Origin: Ooceraea biroi
Taxonomy: Eukaryota; Arthropoda; Insecta; Hymenoptera; Formicidae
DNA length: 64,000 nucleotides
Reading direction: 5' to 3'
NCBI RefSeq assembly: GCF_003672135.1
Contig: NC_039511.1
Coordinates: 5,234,464 to 5,298,463 of the forward strand
Shown: positions 10,801 through 24,200 of the stretch, one piece after another
How positions within the stretch are numbered: the stretch's first letter is position 1
Layout: each line of letters opens with the position of its first letter
Program-made: the position numbers and the translations under genes
The notes under the pieces: model-generated
Databases searched by the model: none
Told to the model about the DNA's origin: nothing
The model's input: only the letters and a program-made list of their open reading frames with translations

Positions 10801-12516
10801 TTATTTCTTATTTCATATATTTGCCGATTGCTTGAGATCGTCTGCTCGTTTTGCTCTGCCACGTTTGTTGATCTTTTTAACTGTTCGGGTACATCCAAAG
10901 ATTGTCTATTCTTTTTGCGTAATTGCATTTTTTGCAACATATTATTTTAATATGAAATATGCTTTTCTTTAATTCAAGTACATTAAATTACATTGTTTGT
11001 TGTTTTCTGTTTCAGGTAAGATGATAATCCTATAAATCACTGATTGCCTTCATTCGGTGAGTGGTGTATTCACTTTTCTCATCGATCGTGCATTTTTCTC
11101 AATATATTTACGGTATTACATTAAAACAGTGATCAATCTCGTTTTAATTTACATTGTCAGAGCTAATCGCTCACTGCGACGTTATTTCCTTATAATCCTC
11201 GTAAACCCTAATGCATTAACACCGTGTCGCACCAGGTTGTACGAAACATACACGATCGAACAATTGTCGCTTTAATCCTTTGTGATAAACGAGAACGTCA
11301 CTGCAAGTAGCGTAAATACTGCACATATTTGAAATACTCTGTCATCGTAGAAGAGTCCCTGAAAATCCATACTGTTTTTCCGTGAAAACGTTCATTCGCC
11401 GCGTCTCATCCGAAGAGCATTTATTCATTTATTCATACAGTCATACTTCTCCACCATACATACACTAAAGATTTAACTCTCCAATACACGCGAAACTCTG
11501 GACAAAATATTATCCAATGCCTGCCTTACAGTGCGTTTTAACAGCGAGGAAAAATACAAATACGAAGCTGGATGTGAAAATTAAAATGGGAGATGCTTCT
11601 TTTTAGCAGCCTTTTTTTAGTGGCATGTCAATTTTGCTTGTGTGCCTCATAATTTACGAGCCCTAGACACATGCCCAGCTCGCCTAGACTGGCATTGTGC
11701 CTCATCGTAGCAGGAGGATATATTAATAACGACTAGCCGGAAAATGCTTCATTAATAACGCAGGTAGGACACACAGCGTTTGAGTGTAGCCAGCTCGGAG
11801 CTCTTTGACGTTGCTTATCGTCGCTGCCGATGAATGGGCTCCGGGGCAAGTAATCGGCGATACAAAATGGAAAACGTTGATAATTTGAGCGAGGGACTCA
11901 GCCACGGATCGGGATAGAGCGCAGGGAAAGACGAAAGAGTGAGGCCGGAATAATCCAGGACGTTATTTTATTCGTTGCTGCGGTGCAGTCGATGCACAAA
12001 GTTTTCATAAACGTTGCTCGTGGGCACGTTAAACGCGCGAGCTTCTCTCTCCTCTCTGCTCATCCCTCTCCCGCTCCGCTCCTCTCGACTCGTTTCATCT
12101 CGCCTCGCCTCGCGTGAGCGCCAGAGCGCTCTTCCGCTTCCTCTCTCGCTCGCAGCATGCGGCAGACAACGGTTAATCAATGGGCTTCAAGCGCAGACTC
12201 GCATCCCGGGATCTTTCCTGATGGACAGCGGCAACAGCAGCAACAACACGCGCTCCGCAAGGGTGAGAGAGGGAAAGAAGAGGGGAATGAGAAAGAGCGA
12301 GATGGGAACCGAAGGGGCGGAGGGAGAAGGAATATCGAGAGAGTTAGATACAGTGAAGAGAGTGGACCAGGGATGAAAGGGGTAAGAGGGCGGGAGGGAT
12401 AGCGAGAGCGCCGCGGGCGCGTAAAACTAGCGAACAATTTAAACTCCCCTTTCAAGTCCCGCGCGCGCGCGGCTTTGTTTATGCGAACGAAAATAATTCG
12501 TTTGCGTGTTATGTGC
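7847..12516. other. Intergenic DNA, no gene recognised
   Basis: 8170-9170 and 9400-10140 are AT-rich with nothing coding. 10200-10700 and 11900-12470 are CpG-rich and give overlapping frames of up to 165 codons on both strands; these lack domains and conserved-looking blocks, and 12030-12150 and 12270-12400 are C/T-rich or G/A-rich low-complexity DNA. I support no gene here. Confidence 0.6.
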
Positions 12517-12720
12517 TAGGGATGGGCGATGTCGGGAAAAACAATCGATTATTGAATAATCGCTTGTCCAGATAACCGATTACACATGATTGATTATTTC
12601 TTAAACGAATAAGAACAATAATAACATTGAATAATTGATTAATCGAAATAAAAAACATCGCCGAAAATAATCTATTATCTATCGAAGACCGATGCATCGA
12701 GACAACATCGCCCATCCCTA
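12517..12720. mobile_element. hAT-like MITE, 204 bp
   Basis: Perfect 16-bp terminal inverted repeats (TAGGGATGGGCGATGT at 12517, its complement ending at 12720) around an AT-rich core. The flanks are TTATGTGC on the left and CTATGTAC on the right, an 8-bp duplication with two transitions, as expected of an old hAT insertion. The core has scattered ATTGATTA/TAATCGA motifs and no coding sequence. Confidence 0.78.
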
Positions 12721-12889
12721 CTATGTACATCTCTAGCCAATATCCGCGCGCAAAATATATATACATACACATCTAAAATATCGGATGCATCGTACGCATG
12801 CACACAATCGCGCATATTTGTGCAGTCAACGGATCGGACCGGCTTTGGATTCGCAAATGTCTGTGCAAATGGGCAGGAAAATCGAAACT

Positions 12890-13006
12890 ATGTTTGACGT
12901 CTTACAGAGAACTGGCACTTAGAGAGAAATGTTTAACGTCTTACAGAGAACTGGCACTTAGAGAGAAATGTTTAACGTCTTACAGAGAACTGGCACACTT
13001 AGAGAG
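12890..13006. repeat. 39-bp tandem repeat, three copies
   Basis: Three head-to-tail copies of a 39-bp unit (core CTTACAGAGAACTGGCACTT). The first two are nearly identical and the third has a 2-bp insertion (GGCACACTT) and then decays. Because 39 is a multiple of three, one plus-strand frame repeats a 13-residue unit (core LTSYRELALRE), but nothing else suggests it is translated. Confidence 0.85.
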
Positions 13007-13176
13007 GAATGGAGTCCTTGCAAAATTGACTCGGGAGGGACAGTCTTATTTTTGCCGATCTTTATTACAGCAAGAAGCGCGCAAAATCTCCCATTCTTTC
13101 GCAACAACGAAGACGCGATCTCTTTGCATTGCACTACAGCGAAGTATTAATATGTACAGCGTACATATGTATGAAA

Positions 13177-13197
13177 AGAGAGAGAGAGAGAGAGAGA
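13177..13197. repeat. (AG)n microsatellite
   Basis: About ten AG units, 170 bp right of the 39-bp tandem repeat. Confidence 0.9.
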
Positions 13198-16100
13198 CAA
13201 TTACGCTGTCGGAAGTTAATCTGTTTGATTCCTCGTAAACTTCCTGCTTCGGTAACACCGAACGCACGGAGAAATAGGAGTAAAAGTAATGCGTCGACAT
13301 CCGCAACGCCGAACGCGCAACGCCGCAAAGTGAAATTACCTCGGAGCGAACAATCGGTAAGGATGCCGAGACGAACGGGGCATGTTCCTCAACTCTGCGA
13401 AAGTTAGTCCCGAGTCGCGCGGCCTGTCGGTCTTGCCGTCAAGTAGGAGAATTACTTTCGAACTCGCACACCGATAAAACAGGCCCTCTCGTTCGCCGCT
13501 ATGCGACTTGACTCGACTGGACTTAACGGACCTAAAAACTTTCCATACTCGTAAATGAGCTAGGCCACCTTTTCTCCTCCAGTCATTCCCTCTTTCCCTG
13601 CCGAGTGCCCAGTTTTATGATTCATTTGCATCCGGCTTTAAAAGTGCCGTCAAAAGAGTCTCGCAATTAAAGGCACGGTCGTGTCGCGTCTCCGCGAATA
13701 TCAGCAGACGGTCGTTTTTCGACCGCGTCAGTATCTGGAATTTCGGTCCATCGCCTCCGAAATTACGAAGGGAATTCGCAGGAACTCTCAATTGTGCCGC
13801 TCGCACAGGAATAATTCAGTTTGGTCCCTTGATTTGATCGCTGAAGACGTCAGTTATTTTTATAGGTCTTCTTCATCCTTTTCTTTATCAGAAAGGCGAC
13901 GAATTACATTTACGTAACGGATAGCTTATTGTTTCTTTCGCGTTTAAATTTACATCTTTCGATCTGTCATATCTTCGATGGATTAAATATGAAAAAGGAT
14001 TCAAATCTACGTCCAACGCGTTTGTGGACATGTCAAACAGCTGCTAGTGCGGACTCGCCCGCAAAATTGGACGGATTCAAGTACGGGGAGGAGTGGACGA
14101 CGGCGTTGCACTGATCGCACGTACTGCACTTGCACGAAATGAGGGAGGGAAGAAAAATGCAAGGAAAGGAGCGGGCGAGGGGCAGAACTCCCGGCGAGAT
14201 TGGATCTCTGAAAGTGGTTCGTGCTAGCTGCCCCACCTGATTACCAGTTTCGTTGATGGATTCTTAGACCCCTTCGGCGAGCTTCGCTCGATCCTCGTCG
14301 TTCACCCGCTTTGCCAATCCGCGCGTTTACTCTCCTGGACAATCGGTCTAAGCGCTCTCCAGTACCGAACGATTGCACTTTACGGCCGTTTTGAATAAAC
14401 GATTTTGTATATCGGTGGCACTCGTCGTGCTCGAGCGAAGGATTACGTGTGATGGCCCTCACGAACGTGGAAGACCGGCTACAAGGCTGCTAAGACCAAA
14501 GCACGGAATGGAGCAAAGCGAACTGAGAACTCTTCGCGAGTTCAACAGGAACTTTTGGAGCAATACCCCGCGAAACAACGACATTCTACGAGCGTTATTT
14601 CTGTAAGATTCTGAAGAACGTCGGTTGTGAAAAACATTACATGACGTAGAAAAAAATTCTGCGACGTAAAAGCAACTTGCAGTGGAAATTCAAACGACGC
14701 GACAAAGTGATTGCGTTGATTGTGTGCCGTGTCACACGCACAACACATAGACACACACGCACACAATACGGTGGATGCCAGCCACACAATTCGAAACGAA
14801 TCTAATAGCACGACCGAGAGAAAAAAATAAAATTAAAACGGAAACCAGAGGCAAACCACAAAACGTACCATCGCGCACCGCGCTAACTCAGCTTGCGGAA
14901 AAAAATCTGATGCGCTAGCAAAATCACTTATATTGTGGAACGCAACTTGCGGTTCATTTAACGCATCGCGGATACCTGATATTTTATATCAGCCTCAGCG
15001 TTCGGAGAGTTGAATCAGCAGCGGCCGCATTGACCGCATTCGGCCATCGTCGTCACTCCACTAACAGCATTCGCGATATTTTTTAACAATTCTCATATTA
15101 CGCAAAAGGATGCTTTCGATTGTCTGATCATTGGTAATACCTACTGGTAATACTTACTGGTTGTTTCGCTTTACGCACTGTCGCCATAAATGTCTTTTCC
15201 ATTAGTGATTCCAAGGTATCGCATTTTATCAAATTATCAAACTTATTGTTAACAAAATCATTTTACTCACTGATTTCGCAACGTGTTAGAAATCAAACAG
15301 TTTATAATCAACTAAATCAAAGATAAATTAAATCTTTTTTGCTTTTCATGAAATTCATTTTTTATCGATAGGTTCCTGCTTGAAATGCTAAAGTTTGATA
15401 GATTGCCTAATATTAAATTATGGCCATATAATTTTTATTATTATATTTACGCTACCGATTGGTTGGCGCGACGGTAAAATTGAATTAAACAGGAATCGGA
15501 AATAATGCTTGAAATCGCAGATTACAGTTAAAAAACGTCGCTGTCAATTAATCAAGTACGCCATAGTCACACTGTGCATAAAACCGTACACAGAATAAAT
15601 TTGTGAAGAATTTTCTTCTTAAAGTATAACCAAATTAAGCATGACTTCGCCGACTTAAATCCTGTCACTTGTTTAAAAAGTAATCTTTAATTTCACTAAA
15701 ATTGTCTCCGTTATTTGTTCTTCATTAGCAAATTGGTTAGCGAAGGTCGGCATCTCTTATTAAAGATACACCGTACCGAAAACTTCTCGAACTAATTTAC
15801 CGTAATTTCCTGCCGCTTAAAGCTCTCTCTTTTATATTAAATAAAAATTTCAGTAACGGCATTCTTGTACAGCGTCCAATTTGCGAAGATTACATTCTCC
15901 ACAAAGAAACTACTAACTGCCCAATGAGCCCCGGGTTATCTCGTTTAATTGCGCAGCTTCGTTCTCGATCATTGCCTTTTATTAGAATCCTGATTCCTCG
16001 CTGATGAGACGTCGAATTTATTGCTACATATCCCGGATAGTTTGAACATTCATTCATTTATTTCTGACACAAGGTCGAGCTTACATCATCACGCTGTGGG

Positions 16101-18351
16101 ACAATCGGCATGTAACGGCTTAGTACATCTACAGTTTATCTCTATTATGTACAAGACTCGCGCGGAAATATTGTATCAAGTAAAAAGGCACATGTTCATA
16201 CCACCATAGAAATCGCTTGCAAAACATCGACGTTACGCGGGAAGCATATACGCATACACTTGCTCATTTACAATTTCAACAATTAACTAATTAACGCTAC
16301 GTGCTGAAGCGCGCTCGAGAGGAATACAGTATCGAGCGTTATTAGTCGTGTCCGCCACTTTTTCCCCGTTCGATCAAAAAAATCGCACGGTTCGCGATCT
16401 TGATTCGGAACCGATGGTGCGTGTCGCACGTCGCGTGCTTTATCGGCGTGGCGAGAATTCGTCGCGTGACGATCGGGTTTTCAGCGCGGCGCGGGCCGTA
16501 ACAAATATCGTGCGATTGCATGACACACCATTACTAATTGCCGGCAAGCTTGCCGTTGTCGTATCTCACTCGGGCATTACGCGTGCACAATTGTATTATC
16601 GGGTATTGATTTCCGGAAGCATCGACTTTTGCGCCCGTCAATGCCGCGGTTACGCACAAAACGCGCCGATTCTTTCCTGCCGCGCAGCTCCGCAAAGCGT
16701 ATAGCGGCGTTGTGTCGTAAAAATTGTATTGCTTTATTTAAATAATAATTTGGATTATGAACGCTTTTCTTTTTACTGATATGTCTCTAATTTACGTAAT
16801 GTGTAACATTTTTCATTATGTTCTCTTACGCATATAAGTCATCGAACGAAATTAATTATAATTTTTTAATGTACACTATTTCTTTTACTTATAATATTTT
16901 AATCTTTGCGTACTATTATTTTGTCCAACGGCTTGCATGAAAATAATTAACGAACAAATAATATTTTCAATTAAAGCTGGTCCTGTATTTGTATGATTTC
17001 TATAGCACTGCATTAACAATATTCTGGCGATATTCGACTATTCATAGAAACATAATTCAAGCAACGGAAGATTCGCTTTTAGCACAAGAGCTACAATGTT
17101 CGCCAAGTCGTAGATTACAATTGATTTCCAAGCCACTTTTGCAACGAAATCCAGTTTTACTCATAAACGATATTCGGTAACATTAATCTTCACTTTAAGC
17201 TTGATAAAAACAACTCGGTTTACAAGGAATTGCTGTTGTGAGTCGTGACGTTCTCTTCCGGACTATAATTATAGCGCAACCGAGGCATCGCCGTTGGATT
17301 GTGCATCGTGTTCGGGTTTGATGATCGATTGCGGAGCACTTCGTTGATTTTTGTACAGGTGTATCGGTGGCACGTATCGTCCGGACTGCTAGCTCCCGTA
17401 ACAATCAACTTTCGAAGCTTCTTATCCGATAAGAGACGCGACACGAAGCAACGCGAAGCGTACGATGGTAGGACGCGCCGATGACGTCCATCCCCATAAA
17501 GCGCCGCCACGAAGGAAGAGATGGAATAGCCGGAGCCATGGGCTTCAGTCTGCGGGGCTTTTTAGCGTCGAGCGCCAGAAGGGAAAGACGATCGCAGACG
17601 GAAGTCGCGTTCCACCCCTCCTCCACTTCCCCTTTTATTGACACAGCGGTGCTCAACCGACGTCCCCGTCATTCTCTCGGCTCTAGTTTTCGTTCGCGAG
17701 CAAAGGACCTCGCCTTCGGCCGATCGTTTCGATATTCATTGGGCAAAGATTTGTCCTCCGATAATCGCTCGTCTCGCCATTCAGCGGCTCGAGTGCGCTC
17801 TCGAGTGACTTGTCGCGACGTATCGCGAGCGATGTTCGTGACGCTCTTCCAATGTTTGCAGCATCCCCGATTGTCCCGAATGATCATCCCGGCTTAACGC
17901 TTTCCTCGTGACGACTATCGGCGGATGCTCTCGAATGTGTCTCCGTTTCCTTTGGGGGATCCAGTCTTGATAGGGCCCAGACGTAGCTATCGCACGCCAG
18001 GATCTTCATCAGTGATGGAATAATTAAGCGATTGTGATCGGTTTTGCGTTTGGAAGCCTTGCGCTCCGGGACCTGAGTATCATGCGGTCTATCAAGCATG
18101 TGATAGGTACAACTTATGGCTGTATGTGGAGAAAGAAGAGAAAGGATGATACTTTCTGCGTATTTTTAATGCACAAAGAAATATTTTTATGATATATTCC
18201 TTTTTTGAGGGGCCGGTCGTCTCGCGGCGCTTCTTGCGATTTCTCCGTTGCGAGGAAAATACTTTTCATCTCGAACGGCAATAGTCGCTCTCTTGTGTTC
18301 TCTCTCTTTCTCTCTCTTCGATTTGAGACGAGTATCGCCTGCCCACCTCCT
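13198..18351. other. DNA downstream of the chitin-binding gene
   Basis: This is the 3' flank of the host gene. 13200-14800 and 16300-18350 are CpG-rich; 14850-16250 and 16720-17200 are AT-rich. Frames of 60-138 codons occur on both strands without recognisable domains. I see no gene. The part just left of 18351 probably holds the 3' UTR. Confidence 0.55.
18165..18170 (-). terminator. Possible poly(A) signal of the chitin-binding gene
   Basis: ATTAAA on the minus strand, about 180 nt past the stop codon at 18352. It is the closest near-canonical signal; no AATAAA occurs in the nearest few hundred bases. Confidence 0.3.
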
Positions 18352-18698
18352 TCATTTTCTACGCACGAAGATATTCTCCAGAAGCTCCTTCGTGATCAGC
18401 CGATGAGGTCTGGTTGGACTCTCAGTAGGCGTACCGTAAAGTCGACTGTTGATGGCGTAGAGCTTCGGGCTGAGCTCACATCTCACATTGAACCACCAGT
18501 CGCAGACGAAGACTGCTTGGCTGAATTGCGTGCCGTTCGGACAGAGAAACGTTGCCTGTCGGCCATCTATGTCGCAATAATGCCAGGCCTGGCATCTTGT
18601 TTCCACATCGGCGAAGAAGCCGGGGAAGGACTGGTCGTCGCAGTAGAAATTCGTGTAGGGCACCTTCCCCAGCACGGGATAATCCGTGCCTGGTCGAC
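18352..18698 (-). CDS. Last coding exon: ChtBD2 chitin-binding domain and C-terminus
   Basis: A splice acceptor (TTGTAATTACAG) precedes 18698. The exon opens with GRPGTDYPVLGKVPYTNFYC, and the six cysteines follow in ChtBD2 order and spacing (FYC, TRC, HYC, FLC, FVC, VRC), with the aromatic CDWWF block before the last Cys. Disulfides 1-3, 2-6 and 4-5 are the family rule. After the domain the frame stays open for about 38 residues (the YAINSRLYG and PTRPHR segments) to a TGA at 18354-18352. A GT inside the exon (after CTTTACG) could be a donor, but the open frame beyond it reads like real protein, so I keep the longer form. Confidence 0.93.
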
Positions 18699-20863
18699 CT
18701 GTAATTACAACGAACACTAAGGAATCATCTACCTCGAAACAAGTTGCCGGAAGCGATAAAGATATAGTGGCGTACGATAAAATCGATAAAATTAATATTA
18801 TTATTTTCGTGTACTGTAATGTATTGGGTCATTAAGTATGAAACTTTACAAATAGAACATAAACTTTTGCATTTTTTGGCACATGGACATGATTTATTTT
18901 CAATCGAAGTATGCGCCCATGTTATCTACACACTTCTGCCATTTTAGTGGTAGTTGGTCTATGCCTCTACTATAGAAGCCAGGAGTACGGGAATCGATGA
19001 AGTCGCGGAAGGCTGATTCGACTGCCTGTTGAGAATTGAAGAATTTTCCCACCAAGAAGTTGTCCAAATTCCGGAAGAAGTGATAGTCGGTAGGTGATAG
19101 ATCTGGTGAATATGGTGGATGACGGAGAGTTTCCAATTCCAACTCCTGTAGCTTTGCCACGGTCAGTCGTGCAGTGTGCGGTCGAGCATTATCATGCAAC
19201 AGGATTGGCATTGACCGATTGACCAATTTCGGTTGTTTAATAGCAAGCTGTTGCATCATTTCGTCCAGTTGCTTGCAATATACTTCAGCCGTTATCGATG
19301 TACCAGGTTTCATAAAGTTGTAGTAGATAACACCTGACCTGGACCACCAAACAGTCACCATAAGCTTCTTCTGTGTAATGTTGGGTTTCGCGTGATGTCT
19401 CGGTGGTTCATCAGAGTTCAACCACTGATGTGAGCGTTTACGATTGTCGTAGAGTATCCACTTTTCATCGCAGGTCACAATTCGATTAAAAAAAGAGTCA
19501 TTTTTGTGACGGGAAAGCAAAGAAAGGGAAGCCTCTAGACGTTGCGCCTGCTGCGCATCGGTCAATTCGTGCGGGACCCATTTGTCCAACTTCTTTATCT
19601 TACCAATTGCAGCTAAATGAACAATATGGTGGGTATAGAAACATTGAATATCGATGCCAATTCACGTGTACTTTGAGATGGATCGGACTCTACTACGGCT
19701 CTCAAGTGATCATTATCCACCTTCGTCTTTGGTCTTCCACGTGGCTCATTAGCGAGGTTGAAATCTCCATCTCTGAAGTTTTTGAACCAATTGCCCACCG
19801 TTGCTTTAGTAGTTGAACCTTCACCAAATACAGCGTTGATATTACGAGCTGTCTCCGACACTGTGGTTCCACGGCGGAACTCATATTCATAAATCACACG
19901 AATTTTGGACTTTTCCATAGTTCTATAAAAAAGAATCCACCAATAAAACTAATGAAGATATTTGAACAAACAAATATGACATTTGAAGAGCGAACGTACA
20001 TCTATCACACTAACCTAACCTGATACTGACGTCTGGCGCCAAATTTGAGATAACAAATGTTAAAGATGGCGCTTTTACATTTGTAAAGTTTCATACTTAA
20101 TGACCCAATATTATATTTATGAGGAAATTTGATAAATTCGACGATTTTTTTATGTCGATACTCTTGACCGTTATGGTCTTTGAACGTTCAAGTGCTTTTC
20201 ATCATCCGCTCTGATATCGTTCGATCGTGTACATTCGTGGCTTTAAATAATTCACGAATTATTCCGACTGGCTGTAATTTCAGCGCTCATGAATTCCCTT
20301 TGCGTGAAATCCGCGAACGTGGTATAAAACGGCAGGCGATTTGGATGAGTTAGCTACTTAAATGAACGGTCGCGGAGGGGTTAAACGACTCGGCGCAGCC
20401 ATGGTTCTTTACCTTTTCTCTTACCGTTTCCGTCTCTTCGTTATTTTTGCAGCCGCGGCCATTCGAATCTCATCGGGGAGATCATAGTTTCTCGCGTGGC
20501 TTTATCGGCCAATTTGTGTAATCGAGGACTGAGCAAGCAGAAGGTATTTTGTCTAACTAAAGTGTTAAAAGCGAAATGGAAGCGAAGATTAAGAGATCGT
20601 TGTTAAAGCAAACATTGTAGAGAGGAAACAGACAAGAAAAGTACAAGAATATCTGTAACGTTTGATTCACGCATAATTTATGCACCTATTGCAAGATTAT
20701 CTTGAATATTCCTGTTTCAGAAGTTTAATGTTTTAGGTATGACACTTGACGGCTCTCGCAAAGATAGAATTCCACTTTTTCATTTCGTCAATATTTCCGC
20801 AATCGAAACCGAAGCATTTCTAGTTCAATATCGATTAACATCAGCAAGTGATCTCAGGATCTC

Positions 20864-20905
<42 letters not shown>

Positions 20906-21225
20906 TATCATCATCAAAAGAGGTGGGAACAAAAGCTAGACAACTTGAAGCGTTTCGCGTCGAGGCTGAAAGAGGCTCGCGGGCGCATTAAGGCACCGCT
21001 AAGAGAGCCCAAGAAAGCGCCCTCGGGATCCTCCACTTACACTCTTCCCCGTTGTACTCACCCCGCCGGTCCGAGACGCGGCGGAAAACGAAATAATTAG
21101 ACCGACACGGTGCACGAGCACACCTCCGAAAGGGGTGAATAGCTCGAGAACGCGAATACGTTCGACAGTGTTGTTGTGGATTCTACCGAAGTTATAATTA
21201 CGCGGACCCAGCCACAGACCTGGCG

Positions 21226-21264
<39 letters not shown>

Positions 21265-24200
21265 CAAAGAGGAAGAAAGAGATGAAAAGGGATAGAGCGG
21301 ACAATTGCGAGCAGAAGCGAGACGACGAGCGTTTATTCCGTGCGGGTACACGGAATCTCTTCCGCTGACAAAACAGGTCGGACAAGCGGTGCAAGGTGCG
21401 AATTTCGTATGGATGTCGGTGTGATACGGTCGAGTTTATGCGACCGCGTCGGAAGGTGCACGTTCTGTATGCGCTGTCGTGGAGAAGGGTGGAGAGCAGG
21501 GATGGAGAGGGTGTTGCGCGCGTACAGGCCGGTCCATTTCGCCGCTCGCATCGCATCGGTATTCCTGCCGGCACTCGCGGCAGACGCTCTCCGGCCAATC
21601 TGCAGTTTTGAGCTGACTCGACTCACCCGTTGAGTGAAATTAATGCCGACCTTTTTTTCAGACTCGCAAATAGCCGAATGGTACGAAATAAATAATGCTT
21701 TGATAAGCCAGCGAGTATACGTGCGCTTTTTGTGGAATTCTTCTTTCTGGATCAGTTTTATATTCAACTTCTGGAATAAATATTAATAATACAAGCCGTT
21801 TAAAGACCAACTTTTGATTGAAATTTATACTCCCATTTCCGGACAGATAAATAATTAAATCTCAAACTTTAATAATTTAGATTACGAATGCTGCTATAAG
21901 TGTTGATGGACGCAAATAATGTGTACAGTATGAATGTAGCATGTATCGTTTGTCATCTTGTTAAAGTTAGTCTCAGCAAAGTTGTAGTTTGAATTTCATA
22001 TGAACTCGATTGAAGCATATTTCTCGGGATTTGTACGAGAATAGGGTCGTTATACATTTACTTTGGGACCTCCTGTACATCCACGTTCTTCATCCTATCT
22101 CGTTACCCCATCTTCGTCGCACGCTCTCATGAACGACAGTATTCCTGCCGGGCGAAACTAATTGTAAGCTTGTTGCCCGATGAGATTCGAATAGTTGGCC
22201 AGACAGAGACGCAAAGGGATAGACAAGCGGCAACGAGAGAAGGAAGGAGTGAGAAGAGGGTTGGAGTTACTCGTGAGCTGGAGACAAGACTGCTGTATCG
22301 ATGCAAAATTGTTTAGACAGGCATATGTATCCGCGCTGTCGCACGCGAAACGAAACCAACCGATCTATTTGTAATTGCTAAGAGACCCGTCTGTATCTGA
22401 AATTGCAAGTTTGTTATGTACATGGATAGCAGTATTTGTAACTCTTTAAGATTTCAAGTGAGATTGGTAATCGATATTGTTAAGCAAAATTATCCCATAA
22501 CATTTGTTCAAATTTTAACACTCGAAACATGAAATGAGAAGAAATGACATTTCCTGTTTGCAGAGATGGTTTTAGGGGGTGAGATTGTGGCCGTGAAATT
22601 AACGAAAATACTATCTTGAATAAATGTTTTTAATTTTCTTTGCCATAATCGGATAAAATGCGTCATGGTATGATTCGTCAGGCACTTGTCATCATTGCTT
22701 TAAGGAAGCTGTGCGAGATCAGCAATTTTTGCAAATTTTACACCTTGGCATGTGACCAAAGCCGTTCACACGACAGCGAAAATGTTGTTTTTCCTATTGA
22801 GAGATCAGCGTGTTCTCCTCGCCCGCGTAATCTTATAAAATCTTCCCTTTTGAGAGTAAAAGACGAATCGCCAAAATCAAGCCTCAGGCGTGCTGTACCC
22901 GTCGCGAAGCTAAACGCTACCGGATCTTTGATGGTTTTCCACCTGCACACTCTGCTAAACTTTTCTACAGAACTTCTTATCGAGATTTGTTTCGCCTGAC
23001 TGACCCTGAACAACAATCGAAAGGAACTACGAAAATTAGAAATAATTTTTTTAGAAAACATATAAACCGGCTAATAATATAATAGCCCAGAATATTCGAG
23101 ACGTTATCTTTTATGTGTTTCTCCATACAGAATGAAATTGTTATATCTGTATTTATACAAGCATTCTGCTCTTTGAAGCATTTGTCACTTGCTATTTCAG
23201 ACAAAAGCATCGCGCTCGTCGTTTGGCAGCGCGACCCCTTTTTGCGAGTCGAATTGCACGAGTGCGCACTCTCAAAGTCGATATTCCTTCCGAGAAGAAT
23301 CGCGAGTTCTCTCGGTTGTATCGGGAGATGCAATGAAAAGTTCACGCAGAGACTTGGATCGCGCCGAAGAACTTCTGTCCCGAATTACTGAGGCAGAATA
23401 AATAACGGGGTGTACACGAATCAGAAAAGATCCTCCTTCTCTTGCTCCTCTCCCTCGTTCTTTTCTCTCTTGCTCCGCTTTTCTTCCTCGCTTCTTTCGC
23501 CGTGTAGGAACTTCTAACGAGTACCGGCGATAATAGCCAGTCCTCTTTTCCTTCCCCGACCGTTCCTCGTTGACGCTATTATTATCACCGACGATTACGG
23601 AGATACTGAGCTCCGACGAGGGTTTATACCCTTCTGCTGCTCGCTTTTAGCTCGCCAACGGAGCAGTCCGCGAAAGGACGTGACGAAACTCGCGAGGTCC
23701 AAGCAGAGCTCGCTTTCCACGGCGTAGAGCACAATGTGCTCCACTTTGGAGCGAAAGGTCGTCGCCGCATCGCGCAGTTACGCCGGTACCGTCGTAAATC
23801 CGCGCCGTCGAGACACAACGCTCGTGAAAAGCAGCCGTCAGGTTGATTAACCCTTTTGCGAAGTGAGAGACACGTAATTACCTAACGACTTATCCGAGAT
23901 AATGCGATCGTTAATTCAAAGTTGTACGACGAGGTTGGGCGTCGCGACGCGCCGCACCGCGCCGTGCCGAGCCAAGCCGAGATGTTGGCGTGGCAGTGCC
24001 ACGGTAGCACACGTGGATGTGCATACTTGAACCTTGAGCGCGGGACGCGCGCGCCTTGTGCGCTTGGCAGGCGACGTCGGACGTCGATGCCTCTGGCGGC
24101 GGCACGCACGCACGCACGCACGCGGTCTGCTTTGTGCAAGTAATGACACAAGTGTCAGAGGCGTCAGCCGAGGGGTACACGATGGGAGGAAGAAGGGGTG

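Noticed and set aside
18352..18436. Possible splice donor inside the last chitin-binding exon (after CTTTACG)
   Set aside because: The frame beyond it stays open, with protein-like content, to a stop, and I found no matching downstream exon on the minus strand left of 18352.
18205..18720. 171-codon plus-strand frame
   Set aside because: It is antisense to the chitin-binding exon; the minus strand carries the six-cysteine domain and splice acceptor, and the plus frame has no recognisable domain.
20999..21598. 199-codon minus-strand frame
   Set aside because: It runs through a long GA microsatellite (Ser/Leu repeats) and CpG-rich DNA, with no domain and no conserved-looking block.
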